This document shows, piece by piece, positions 29,968 through 38,017 of a stretch of 64,000 nt of DNA; the first letter of the stretch is position 1, and the number at the start of each line of letters is the position of its first letter. The stretch is from Candidatus Anammoximicrobium sp. (GTDB lineage Bacteria; Planctomycetota; Planctomycetia; Pirellulales; Pirellulaceae), in NCBI GenBank assembly GCA_012515235.1, contig JAAYYU010000144.1:50904-114903 (forward strand), given 5' to 3'. The notes below the pieces were generated by a model, which saw only the letters and a list, made by a program, of their open reading frames with translations, made no database searches and was not told where the DNA came from. The position numbers and the translations under genes are program-made.

Positions 29968-30004
29968 GGTGGGAGTCCACGCTCGATTGTGCAATTCCCA
30001 TTCC

Positions 30005-30021
30005 TTGGCACAAGCGTTGCG
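30005..30021 (+). promoter_or_regulatory. Sigma-54 (-24/-12) promoter
   Basis: TTGGCACAAGCGTTGCG matches the consensus YTGGCACGRNNNTTGCW at every invariant base (GG at 30007-30008, GC at 30019-30020, correct 10-bp spacing). It lies 117 bp before the DUF1559 start and next to the gene for a sigma-54 activator. Confidence 0.75.
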
Positions 30022-30137
30022 TACGGTAGGTCAACGAAGCCCAGTGCGCTCCGCTCGCCTTCGCCGTTGCGGCGGCCAGAGATTCTGGATGAGAAACATA
30101 ACCACAAAGAGCACAGCACGAAGCACAGGAGTACGCC

Positions 30138-31112
30138 ATGCATCGTATTCGCAAGGTTCGCGAAACAGGTTTTACGTTGGTCGAACTGCTGGTGGTGATC
30201 GCCATCATCGGCATCCTGGTGGCCCTGCTGCTGCCGGCCGTCCAGTCGGCGCGGGAAGCGGCGCGGCGGAGTCAGTGCACCAACCACCTGAAGCAGATCG
30301 GCGTGGCCCTGCACAACTACCACGACACCTTCGGCAGCTTCCCGGCCGGCGTCATTCATTTCCAACGAAACGGCAATCAGCAGGAATGGGGCTGGGCAGC
30401 CTTGCTGCTGCCATTCCTGGAACAGCAACCGCTGCACGATCAGCTGCAGGTCACTACGCGGCGGCTTCGCGCGGTGCTCAACAGTCCGGCGGACCGGTTG
30501 CTGGTCCAGCAGCCGCTGGAGGTCTTCCGCTGCGCGTCGGACACGACCAAGGAACTTCTGGAAGGCACGCCGCGAGTGCGTGACTTGGACGGCTGGGCCG
30601 CCGTGGGCACGGATTTCTTCGGGGCGACATCCAACTACCTCGGCGTCGCGGGGATGTGGGAACTGAATGAACCCGTGGTCAACGGCCCCGATCAGAATGG
30701 GGCGCTGTACGCCAACAGCAACGTGCGCCTGGGGGATGTTCTCGACGGCACGAGCAACACGTTCGCGGTGGGAGAGCGCAACTTTGCGTGCTCGGCCGGC
30801 ACCTGGGTGGGGACGCGCAATTCGGACGGCGGTGGGCCGCGCGGCAACGACTACGTGCTGGGCCGCGTCAGCATCCGGCCCAACGCGTTCTGGAATGCCA
30901 ACTGCAGCGACGCGTTTGCCAGCTATCATCCCGACGGAGTCCAATTCGTGATGTGCGATGGAGCGGTCAAGTTCGTCAACGACAGCATTCAATTCAACAA
31001 CACCGCCGTGTTCGACGCTAAGGATCCATCCGCCGGCTACAACCGGAAAAACATCGGCCTGTACCAACGGCTGGGCATTCGCGACGACGGCAACATCATC
31101 GGCGAGTTCTAA
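30138..31112 (+). CDS. DUF1559 protein with prepilin-type N-terminus
   Basis: This 324-residue protein has ACAGGAGTACGCC before its ATG. Residues 9-40 are a type IV prepilin cleavage/methylation sequence ([20 protein letters not shown]), followed by [20 protein letters not shown], the start of the planctomycete DUF1559 (SBP_bac_10) domain. The C-terminus has the typical [20 protein letters not shown]. Such proteins are processed by the prepilin peptidase and anchored or assembled by type II secretion / pilus-like machinery; planctomycetes have dozens. It is followed 54 bases later by a lipoprotein gene, likely cotranscribed from the sigma-54 promoter at 30005. Confidence 0.92.
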   Translation: MHRIRKVRETGFTLVELLVVIAIIGILVALLLPAVQSAREAARRSQCTNHLKQIGVALHNYHDTFGSFPAGVIHFQRNGNQQEWGWAALLLPFLEQQPLHDQLQVTTRRLRAVLNSPADRLLVQQPLEVFRCASDTTKELLEGTPRVRDLDGWAAVGTDFFGATSNYLGVAGMWELNEPVVNGPDQNGALYANSNVRLGDVLDGTSNTFAVGERNFACSAGTWVGTRNSDGGGPRGNDYVLGRVSIRPNAFWNANCSDAFASYHPDGVQFVMCDGAVKFVNDSIQFNNTAVFDAKDPSAGYNRKNIGLYQRLGIRDDGNIIGEF

Positions 31113-31166
31113 TCCGGCCTGTGGAGCGGATCTCGACGGCAATTCAAGAGAAGAAAGGAGTTCGTG

Positions 31167-31604
31167 ATGACAGGGCAACAGAGACTGGCCGCGGCGTTGG
31201 GCGTGGTCGTCGCGCTCGTGCTGAGCCTATCGGGCGGCTGCGGCGAGAACTCGGACCTGGGAACCGTGGCCGGGATCGTGACTCTGGACGGTCAGCCGTT
31301 GGCCAACGCCACGGTTGAGTTCGTACCCGCCGACGGCGGTGAAGAAAGATCTTCCTACGACGGCACCACCGACGCGTCCGGCCGTTACGAACTGTATTTC
31401 TCAGCTTCCAAGAAGGGCGCGACGCCGGGCGCCTATACCGTCCGCATCTGGCCGCCTGACTCGGAAGACGAGCCGGCCACGGCCCCGGTGCCGAAGCGCC
31501 CGCCCCGGTACAGCACGCGGAGTGAACTCACCGCGACTGTCGAGGTCGGAAGCAACTCCATCGACTTCCCGCTCGACTCCCAAGGGCAGATCCTCCGGCG
31601 GTGA
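31167..31604 (+). CDS. Lipoprotein with carboxypeptidase-regulatory-like domain
   Basis: This 145-residue protein uses the ATG at 31167 (a GTG directly precedes it; AGAAAGGAG upstream). The signal ends in a lipobox (LSLSGGC), so the mature protein starts with a lipidated Cys. The mature domain (GTVAGIVTLDGQPLANATVEF, TDASGRYELYF, GAYTVRIWP) is a single transthyretin/carboxypeptidase-regulatory-like beta sandwich. Planctomycete DUF1559 genes are commonly followed by just such a lipoprotein, so the pair probably works together in the periplasm. There is no enzymatic motif. Confidence 0.85.
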   Translation: MTGQQRLAAALGVVVALVLSLSGGCGENSDLGTVAGIVTLDGQPLANATVEFVPADGGEERSSYDGTTDASGRYELYFSASKKGATPGAYTVRIWPPDSEDEPATAPVPKRPPRYSTRSELTATVEVGSNSIDFPLDSQGQILRR

Positions 31605-31663
31605 TCGCCACGTTCGCGATGACAGCGATTTGGCGCCGCTTCACAAGTGACGTCGAGTCGTCT

Positions 31664-32548
31664 TCATCGTTTGGGTTGCCCTTCCTTCCCGTCGATGGCG
31701 CGGCGGAGCAGGTTGTGCGTGATCTGCTGCACCCGCGAGTCGGGACCGTGAGGGCGGTTCCCGTGCGACCACGGCAGCGTGTAGCCCGGCGGCATGGACA
31801 AGCCCTGCGCCCAGAAGATGGTGGCGGCGTTGAACACGAAGTTGTTTTTCCGACCCGGGAAGATCGTGGCGGTTCAGTGCGCGGGCGTCACGCCGCAGGC
31901 CCAGGCAGTGCCCTTCGCGACGACCTCCGGGCCGGGCAGCTTGGCGGGCGAACCGTGATGCTCCCAGCCCACCAGGCCGGGGATGGCATCGCCCTGCCCC
32001 CTGCCCGTGCCGGCGAAGATCCAGTGGTCCGGCTTGACGCACTCGTGTACGCGGTAGTCGCTAGTCGGGGCACCGGAGGACCACGCGAGCACTTCGCCAT
32101 CGCCAGAGAAGGCGACTTGCGACACCTGCTCGCGTTTTTCAGGGAGATTGCCTGGTTTCTGCCGATCGATGACAGGTGCCTGGATCAACTCGGTCTCCGA
32201 CGCGTCGGTCCATCCTCGGCTACCATCCCAAATCCGGATCGCGTTGACCGATTGCCCCGCTGCCAGAGCACGCCCATCGGGTGAGAACGCAAGACAACTC
32301 ACAGAGCCCTTGGCAACGGGCAATTCGGCCATTATCTGGCGCGTCGAGATGTCCCACAGGACGATTTTGTCGTGCATCCCCGCAGCGAGCCAGCGGCCGT
32401 CGGGCGAGAAAGAAATCCCACGTACGACTTTCACGCCCTGGCGGCCTGGTTGGCAACGCAGCGCAATCGGATCCTGCGCCTGCGACACAGCTGCCGCGAC
32501 CGTGAGCAACATGCCCGTTGTCACGCTCAACAGTCCAAAACAAGTCAT
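31664..32548 (-). pseudogene. Chimeric remnant: WD40 protein head joined to amidase-like tail, with in-frame TGA
   Basis: From the ATG at 32548, a signal peptide (MTCFGLLSVTTGMLLTVAAA) and two WD40 units (ISFSPDGRWLAAG..IVLWD; LAFSPDGRALAAG..IRIWD) are readable. The third unit breaks off after VAFSGDGEVLA (about 32083) and continues in frame as a different domain: YRVHECVKPDHWIFAGTG and IPGLVGWEHHG. This resembles the tail of N,N-dimethylformamidase-large-subunit-like proteins. A TGA stops the frame at 31874-31876, yet the same frame carries on coherently for 69 codons (TATIFPGRKNNFVFNAATIF.., ending at 31664). The TGA sits where a Trp (TGG) would be natural. I read this as two genes fused by deletion and then inactivated. 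No ribosome binding site is good. Confidence 0.65.
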
Positions 32549-32612
32549 CTCGCGGCGGTCACTCACTTCCTGGGCTCCGTGTGACGAGCAACGCGGAAAG
32601 GCGTCAGCCATC

Positions 32613-32831
32613 TCAAGCCACCAACCGCCTTTGCCGGCCCCATTGCAGCCAAGACTCCGCGGCATCGCTGACGTTTCCGCGGGCTTCCGCAGGCACCGGA
32701 TTCTCGCCGGTAATCGCCTCCAACGCCCAGAACCCGTGGTCGGTTTCACGCCGCAATTCGGCGAAAATCAGCGACACGGCAAGAGACCCCTTGCCGATGA
32801 TCTGCTGGTAAGGCCAGAGTCGCGCGAAAGG
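32613..32831 (-). pseudogene. C-terminal remnant of a planctomycete hypothetical protein
   Basis: A frame with no start codon, ending in TGA at 32613, encodes 72 coherent residues, including WPYQQIIGKGSLAVSLIFAE, TDHGFWALEAITGENPVP and AAESWLQWGRQRR. I recall this pattern (ALxxITGENPVP...W..WG) from C-termini of planctomycete proteins of unknown function. Its 5' side is cut exactly at the REP-like palindrome starting at 32831, so the gene appears truncated by that insertion or by a deletion ending there. Confidence 0.55.
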
Positions 32832-32927
32832 GGGTCAGGCTTACAGAATTCAGTTTTGGCCGAGCAGAGTCGTAGGACGTGGCGGGCACCAAACTCGGCC
32901 AAAACTGAATTCTGTAAGCCTGACCCC
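32831..32927. repeat. Long REP-like palindrome, 34-bp perfect arms
   Basis: The left arm 32831-32864 (GGGGTCAGGCTTACAGAA..) is repeated as the exact reverse complement at 32894-32927, with a 29-base centre. A single arm of a similar sequence occurs at 53817-53839. Such GGGGTCAGGCTT elements are scattered in many genomes and are spread by REP-associated transposases; none is encoded here. Confidence 0.85.
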
Positions 32928-33025
32928 AGCACCGAAACCGTGACTTCATCAACGACGCGGAAAAGTGTCGAAATCCCGTTTGGTGCTGGCAGTTGCCCGC
33001 CCGATTGCCGGGTTGCAGCTCACGG

Positions 33026-36000
33026 CTACTCGTACGCAAACGTCGCCGTCGCCCGGCAGGGCTTGTCGGCCGCGACGCGGACCCAGTGCGCGGCAAAGCC
33101 GGCGGGGAACTCGTGCGTCACACGCTGGCCCGCCGCGACGGCAAACGCCTGGTACACTCGCCAGTCGGTGTGATCGAAGTTCACCTCGACGGTGATGGTC
33201 ACCTCCTCGGCCGCGTCGTGACTCAATTCGACCCGCTTGCGGTCGTAGCCGTTCATCAGATAGGGCTCGGAGGAGCGATTCGGCGTGACGGCCGTGTTGC
33301 ACCAGGGGCCGCCTCGGCCGACGGGCTTGCCGAGCTTCCACAGGTCGTCGATCCCGCCGTACCAGAGACCGGCGCCGTCGGCGCTGCGGAAGTACTGGCC
33401 ATCGCGACGCGCGTCCGGCCTGGTGCCGCTGAAGACCAGCAGCCCGCGCCAGGTGCAGAAGTCCATGATCTGCCGGCCGTGACTGGCTACGGGCTTGACT
33501 TTCCATAGACCGCCCTCACGCGGCTTCTCGTAGAACGTGCCGTGGATGTTCATCAAGTACCGCTCGGACACGCACTCGCGGATGCCGCGCGGCCAACCGG
33601 TGGCAAAGGGCTGATCGTAACACGGATCGCCCTTGGGCAAACGGAATCGGCGGCCCTTGTCCGTCATGATCACCGACGCCTCGTCGACCGCAAAGTCCTG
33701 GGTGACCTTGGCAATCTCCTGCACTTCGTCGGTGCGGTCCGCCGCGGGCTTCGCAAAGGCCAGCTTCTCGTCCACCTCGTAGTACGTCTCGGACACCTGG
33801 CCGTCCTGGCCGATGCGCCGTGCGACGTACTGCAAGTTGCGGTTGTGTTTCGCCGGACGGATCAAGCCCGCGACGGCTTGGCGGTCGTTCACGCCTGCGA
33901 TGGCCGTAAAGAGCTTGGCGTTGTCCTGCGGATCGTGCCCGAGACCGCTGTAGTGGAAGAAAGCGGTCGCCACGCAGTCGTGATCCACGGTCACGCGGAT
34001 CCACTGGGCCGCAAAGTCAGCGGGGAACAAATGGCAGACATACCCGCCTGCCGGCACCGTGATCTTCCGGTACTTTGTCCATTTGCCGTCGCCTTGGACG
34101 TCGGCCTCCAGGGAGAAAGTCACGGGGCCAGCAGAGACAGCCGGCGCGGGTTTCGGTGGCGTGGGTTCAACGCTCGCCGCCGACACGGATGCCGGATACG
34201 AAGCAAGTCCGTTCAGCTTCGCCGGCAAGTCCGTGATCTCCAGTTTTCCGGCGTTCGCTGCGGCCGACTGGACGAACGCCGTATGCGGCACGCCATAGTC
34301 GCCGGGCTTATGCTCCAAGGGGTGACCGGGGATTTCCACTCGGCCCTTCTTGAACGGCTTGCGGTAGATGTCGTCCGTGAAATCCCGCCAGCTGAGCGTC
34401 CACTCGGTTTTCTCCCAGCCTTCGCCGAGTTCCGCCTTCGGACGACTATCGACGGCCAGGTACACCACGACATCCTGATTGACCGAAAACGAGTAGCCGG
34501 GCGCAGGCTGATGATAGTCGCCCCGGCTGATCGTCACGCGTGCCAAGTCGCGCAGCGCATCCGGCATGTCCGTGACGGGAAAGACGCCCGTGCAGCGATA
34601 GATGGCTGTCCCGGAGCCATCGTCCGTTACGCCGTCCGAACTGCGGCCCCGACCCACGGCCAAGTGGACACACCGCCGGTCGAAGCCGTTGATGTGGAAC
34701 GGAACCGAGGGTTCCCCGGCCTGGACCGGATCGTTGCTCCACGGTCCGCCCCAGGCGATCCGCGGGCCCCACGTCGCCAGGTCCTCGACTTTGCCGAACC
34801 ACACGTTCGATTGCGACTGGCCGGCCATCGGGTTGGCCATGATGGATGTGTCGTCGGAGGCCAGCACGACGCGGCCGTTCCAGCTGCAGAAGTCGGGGAT
34901 GTAGCGGTGGTGCGTAGCGATGGGGCTCAGTCCGGCCGTGTTGGCGGCGGTGAACGTTGCCGGAAAATCCCACAGCATGGCGTGCATGTCCAGCATCAGC
35001 TTGCCCGGCGCGATCTCGCGGATGCGCGGCCATTCGGTGTACCAGCCGCCGTAGCCGTCGTAGGTGTGACTGGCCTTGGGCAGGCGGAACGTGTACCACT
35101 GGCCGCCGTCCAGCAGCTTCAGCAGGACAGAACGCCGGTCCCAGCCGACCGCCCAGACCGGGGCGTTGTCGTCCGGCGCGCCGAGGACGCCTCCCGGCCC
35201 GGTCACTTCGGTGAATTGACGCCGTTCGATGATCCGCCACTGTTGCCCATCCCACTCGGCCAGCACGCCGTTGTCCTCCGGGCCCTGCGCAGGACCGCCG
35301 ACGAGCAGGTCGCTCAGCGGATGCCCTTGGACCTCATTCTCGCCGTTGTTGGCGATGATGTACCGGCCCTGGCCCGTGTAGCCGCCCTTGCCGTGCCAGC
35401 CGGGCACCGGCTTGGCGAACAGCAAGTTCACGGCCAGCGAGTGGACGTCCACTTCATAGATCCGGCCCTCCATGTCGAAGTAGTACACCTTGTCGGCCGG
35501 TTCGCTCACGTGCCGCGAGACGGCCGTGGGCCGGCCGGGCATGACCGTGTACGGGATCACGCGGACCTTGCCGGCCTTGTCGATCGCGTAGGGCCCGATG
35601 AACAGCTGCTCGCTCTCGCGATGAATCATCCGGCCGGCCGGCGTGCCGCCGATGCTCTCCGGGCGGATCTCGACGTTCAAATCGTCGTCGATCGCGTACA
35701 GCTTGTCCGTGCTGCCAGTCGGACAGTGTGGCGAATACGTGAGCATCCACAGCTTGCCCGCCCACGGCACGACCGCCCCGATGCCGCACTCGCCGCCGCT
35801 ACGGTACGTCTCGCCGTCGTCCTTCACCACGCTGTTGAACACGGCCAGGTGCGGGTAGATGCCGCTAACGCAGAGGCGGTCTGCGGCGACCGTTGCCGCG
35901 GGCTCGGAATTCTGGTTCCTGGCTGTCGCGGCAGATCGCTCCGCTGCTTGTCCCAGCGCCGCCGCGACCAGCGTTAGCGCCGTCGTGGCCAGCAGGATCA

Positions 36001-36055
36001 TGGATCGGCACTCAGATCGAGGGCCGCTGAAAACTCTCCGGGCAACGCTCATCAT
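33026..36055 (-). CDS. Large secreted protein of unknown function with propeller-like and repeated C-terminal modules
   Basis: The frame is open to 36304, but an ATG pair at 36055/36052 has GGGAGATTGAACC before it and gives an exported protein of about 1009 residues. An internal ATG at 35998 (MILLATTALTLVAAALGQAA) would give a tidier signal peptide, so the start is uncertain. The first 600 residues look like a beta propeller (KLWMLTYSP, KLYAIDDDLN, KVYYFDMEGRIYEVD). Two similar modules follow, each with a GGPW.N motif and a NG[FY]DR[RK] turn (GFDRRCVHL, GYDRKRVEL), then an acidic-neutral sandwich (VTHEFPAGFAAHWVRV, twice). No catalytic signature is recognised. It may bind extracellular glycans. 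Confidence 0.7.
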   Translation of the reverse strand: MMSVARRVFSGPRSECRSMILLATTALTLVAAALGQAAERSAATARNQNSEPAATVAADRLCVSGIYPHLAVFNSVVKDDGETYRSGGECGIGAVVPWAGKLWMLTYSPHCPTGSTDKLYAIDDDLNVEIRPESIGGTPAGRMIHRESEQLFIGPYAIDKAGKVRVIPYTVMPGRPTAVSRHVSEPADKVYYFDMEGRIYEVDVHSLAVNLLFAKPVPGWHGKGGYTGQGRYIIANNGENEVQGHPLSDLLVGGPAQGPEDNGVLAEWDGQQWRIIERRQFTEVTGPGGVLGAPDDNAPVWAVGWDRRSVLLKLLDGGQWYTFRLPKASHTYDGYGGWYTEWPRIREIAPGKLMLDMHAMLWDFPATFTAANTAGLSPIATHHRYIPDFCSWNGRVVLASDDTSIMANPMAGQSQSNVWFGKVEDLATWGPRIAWGGPWSNDPVQAGEPSVPFHINGFDRRCVHLAVGRGRSSDGVTDDGSGTAIYRCTGVFPVTDMPDALRDLARVTISRGDYHQPAPGYSFSVNQDVVVYLAVDSRPKAELGEGWEKTEWTLSWRDFTDDIYRKPFKKGRVEIPGHPLEHKPGDYGVPHTAFVQSAAANAGKLEITDLPAKLNGLASYPASVSAASVEPTPPKPAPAVSAGPVTFSLEADVQGDGKWTKYRKITVPAGGYVCHLFPADFAAQWIRVTVDHDCVATAFFHYSGLGHDPQDNAKLFTAIAGVNDRQAVAGLIRPAKHNRNLQYVARRIGQDGQVSETYYEVDEKLAFAKPAADRTDEVQEIAKVTQDFAVDEASVIMTDKGRRFRLPKGDPCYDQPFATGWPRGIRECVSERYLMNIHGTFYEKPREGGLWKVKPVASHGRQIMDFCTWRGLLVFSGTRPDARRDGQYFRSADGAGLWYGGIDDLWKLGKPVGRGGPWCNTAVTPNRSSEPYLMNGYDRKRVELSHDAAEEVTITVEVNFDHTDWRVYQAFAVAAGQRVTHEFPAGFAAHWVRVAADKPCRATATFAYE

Positions 36056-36207
36056 CGGTTCAATCTCCCAAGGCCGGACAGGGGCACGTGTCCCGTTTGC
36101 GAAAAAGTCCACGATCAGCGGAGTATACCGCATCGCAGCCGCCAAAAAATGTAGTCCATCCGGGGTCTTTGTGGGTAGCCCCCTTCCATTAGGCGTGCTT
36201 TTCACTT

Positions 36208-36435
36208 GCCCCGAAGGGGCCGAACATACCAGCCCAGGGCAAGGCGACGCGAGCCGTTCGAGCGTCGCCGTCGCCCTGGGAAGCGAATCCGTGGAGGGTG
36301 ACAAGCCCTGAAAGGGCGAAACAACCGCTGCTGCGGTGTGTGTGCCGCCCTTTCAGGGCTTCGGTGGCAATGCCTCCGCCCCCCAGGGCGGCGCTGCGCT
36401 TTGCCCTGGGCTGATATGTTTCGGCCCCTTCGGGC
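36208..36435. mobile_element. MITE-like repeat element with nested inverted repeats
   Basis: Imperfect terminal inverted repeats of about 34 bp (36209-36242 and 36401-36434; CCCGAAGGGGCCGAA.. against its complement) enclose a second perfect pair, AGCCCTGAAAGGGCG (36304-36318) and CGCCCTTTCAGGGCT (36346-36360). There is no coding capacity. It lies upstream of both the secreted-protein gene (minus) and the GntR regulator (plus). I recall AGCCCTGAAAGGGC blocks as common planctomycete repeats. Confidence 0.65.
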
Positions 36436-36490
36436 CGACAGAAATCATGCACCATAGTTCCTGGTGAACCAAAAATCTCCGCTCCGAGTA

Positions 36491-36519
36491 TTGACAGATA
36501 TTCGGAGCTTGCGTACTAT
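36491..36519 (+). promoter_or_regulatory. Consensus sigma-70-type promoter of the regulator/ABC operon
   Basis: TTGACA (36491-36496), a 17-base spacer, then TACTAT (36514-36519). It lies 46 bp before the chosen GntR start and is the best sigma-70 match noticed in the window. Confidence 0.75.
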
Positions 36520-36532
36520 CATGCTAGTACGC
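36511..36532. promoter_or_regulatory. Palindromic operator overlapping the -10 box
   Basis: GCGTACTA (36511-36518) and TAGTACGC (36525-36532) form a perfect 8+8 repeat around 6 bases and overlap the -10 hexamer and start region. This is the expected position for repression by the GntR-family protein encoded just downstream. Confidence 0.65.
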
Positions 36533-36564
36533 TGATACTCATGACAGGCGGTGGAGCGTGGCGG

Positions 36565-36990
36565 ATGTTTTTTTCCATTGATCCCCAAGGCGGCGTGGCG
36601 ATTTACGATCAGATCGTGCGACAGGTCAAGTTCGCGATCGCCGAAGGGACGCTCGGTCCAGGCCAGTTGCTGCCCAGCGTGCGGATGCTCAGTCAGCAGT
36701 TGGCGATCAATCCGAACACGATCGCGCGGGCTTACCTGCAATTGCAGGCCGACGAGGTGGTCGAATCCTTGCGCGGCCGGGGACTGGCGGTCTGCGCGGG
36801 AGCGCCCCAGCAGTGCCGCGCCGTGCGCCGGACACTGATCACCCAACGCCTGCGGTCCGTGTTGGCGGAGGCGCTGCACGGCGGTTTGAAAGCGGCGGAG
36901 ATCCGCGAGATCGTGCGGACTGAATTGGAATCGCTGTCCGGAACGGTGAATACGATTTCGTCCAATCCGGGCGAGGCCGCGTCGTCCTGA
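36565..36990 (+). CDS. GntR-family regulator, YtrA subfamily
   Basis: This 141-residue protein starts at the ATG at 36565 (GGTGGAGCGTGGCGG upstream), preferred over the ATG at 36541, which has no ribosome binding site and lies closer to the promoter. The start MFFSIDPQGGVAIYDQIVRQ and the winged-helix segment AEGTLGPGQLLPSVRMLSQQ followed by LAINPNTIARAYLQL are typical of YtrA-type regulators. These have only a short helical C-terminus (here about 65 residues) and control neighbouring ABC transporter genes. The ABC ATPase begins 73 bases after the stop. Autoregulation via the palindrome at 36511 is inferred. Confidence 0.9.
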   Translation: MFFSIDPQGGVAIYDQIVRQVKFAIAEGTLGPGQLLPSVRMLSQQLAINPNTIARAYLQLQADEVVESLRGRGLAVCAGAPQQCRAVRRTLITQRLRSVLAEALHGGLKAAEIREIVRTELESLSGTVNTISSNPGEAASS

Positions 36991-37063
36991 TCGGCAGAGT
37001 AATGTTTGTATTTCTTCGTTGGTTGACGGAGTACTTTCCCTTTCGATTCGAGAGCAAACGCCG

Positions 37064-38017
37064 ATGTATCACGTCATTTCGGCCCGCGGCCTGACGATGC
37101 GTTTTCCCGGTTGCCAGGCATTGAGCGGAATCGACTTGGAGGTGCCTTGCGGCAGCGTGTTTGCCTTGCTGGGCGAGAACGCCGCCGGCAAGACGACGCT
37201 GATCCGGATCCTCACCGGGTTCCTCCAGCCGACCGGCGGCACGTGCCAGGTGCTGGGCCTGGACCCCACGCGGGAAGCCCTGGAGATTCGCCGTCGCATC
37301 GGCTACGTGGCCGAAGCCCCGGCGCTGTACGATTGGATGCAGGTGGGCGAGATCGGCTGGTTTGCCTCGGCGTTTTACCCGCCGGGCTTCCTGGACCGGT
37401 ACCGGGAAGCGGTGTGCCGTTTTGAGCTGTCGGCCGAGTGGAAGCTGCGCCGTCTGAGCAAAGGCCAGCGGGCCAAAGTGGCGCTGGCCCTGGCTCTGGC
37501 TCCCGATCCGGAACTGTTGATCCTGGACGAGCCGACCTCGGGCCTCGACCCGCTGGTGCGGCGCGAGTTCTTGGAGAGCATGGTGGACCGGGCCGCGGTG
37601 GGCAAGACCGTGCTGCTGTCCAGTCACCAGATTGCCGAAGTGGAACGGGTGGCCGATCACGTGGCCATCTTGCGGCAGGGGAAGTTCTGTTTGATTCGGC
37701 CGCTGAGCGAACTCAAAGAATCCGTCAGCCTGGTCACGATCAACCTGGCAGACCCCCTGATCGCTTTGCCGACGCTCGAAAGTCCTGCCGAGGTGCTCAG
37801 CGAACAGGCCTCGGGACGACAGCGGCAATGGATCGTGATGGGGCTTACGAGCGAGCATCAGCAGCAGCTCGAACAGCATCCCGGCGTGGTCGGCGTGGCC
37901 GCCCGCAGCGCGACGCTGGACGAGATTTTCGTCGCCTGCATGCGGCCGCAGCATCAGGTTGTTTCCGGGGCCGAGGTTGAATCCGAGCCGGCCCCCTGCG
38001 AGGTGCCCAAAGCATGA
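37064..38017 (+). CDS. ABC transporter ATP-binding protein
   Basis: The ATG at 37064 gives 317 residues; the frame extends 15 codons upstream without support. It has Walker A GENAAGKTT (second position Ala where Gly is usual), Q-loop region, signature LSKGQ, Walker B LLILDEPTSGLDP and switch His (LLSSHQIAEVE). The C-terminal 90 residues (after about 225) form the extra domain seen in ABC-2-type exporters, ending in a low-complexity acidic tail. It energises the permease encoded next: its stop and the permease start overlap (ATGA), a sign of translational coupling. The family context is YtrA-regulated export, classically of antimicrobial or cell-envelope-active compounds. Confidence 0.93.
   Translation: MYHVISARGLTMRFPGCQALSGIDLEVPCGSVFALLGENAAGKTTLIRILTGFLQPTGGTCQVLGLDPTREALEIRRRIGYVAEAPALYDWMQVGEIGWFASAFYPPGFLDRYREAVCRFELSAEWKLRRLSKGQRAKVALALALAPDPELLILDEPTSGLDPLVRREFLESMVDRAAVGKTVLLSSHQIAEVERVADHVAILRQGKFCLIRPLSELKESVSLVTINLADPLIALPTLESPAEVLSEQASGRQRQWIVMGLTSEHQQQLEQHPGVVGVAARSATLDEIFVACMRPQHQVVSGAEVESEPAPCEVPKA

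Noticed and set aside
31874..31876. TGA recoded as Trp or selenocysteine
   Set aside because: Many other genes here end in TGA, no selenocysteine insertion hairpin was seen, and the same gene shows an independent fusion break. A nonsense mutation is the simpler reading.
33026..36304. Start of the large secreted protein at 36304
   Set aside because: The extra 83 residues run through the MITE-like repeat and would put the signal peptide in the interior.
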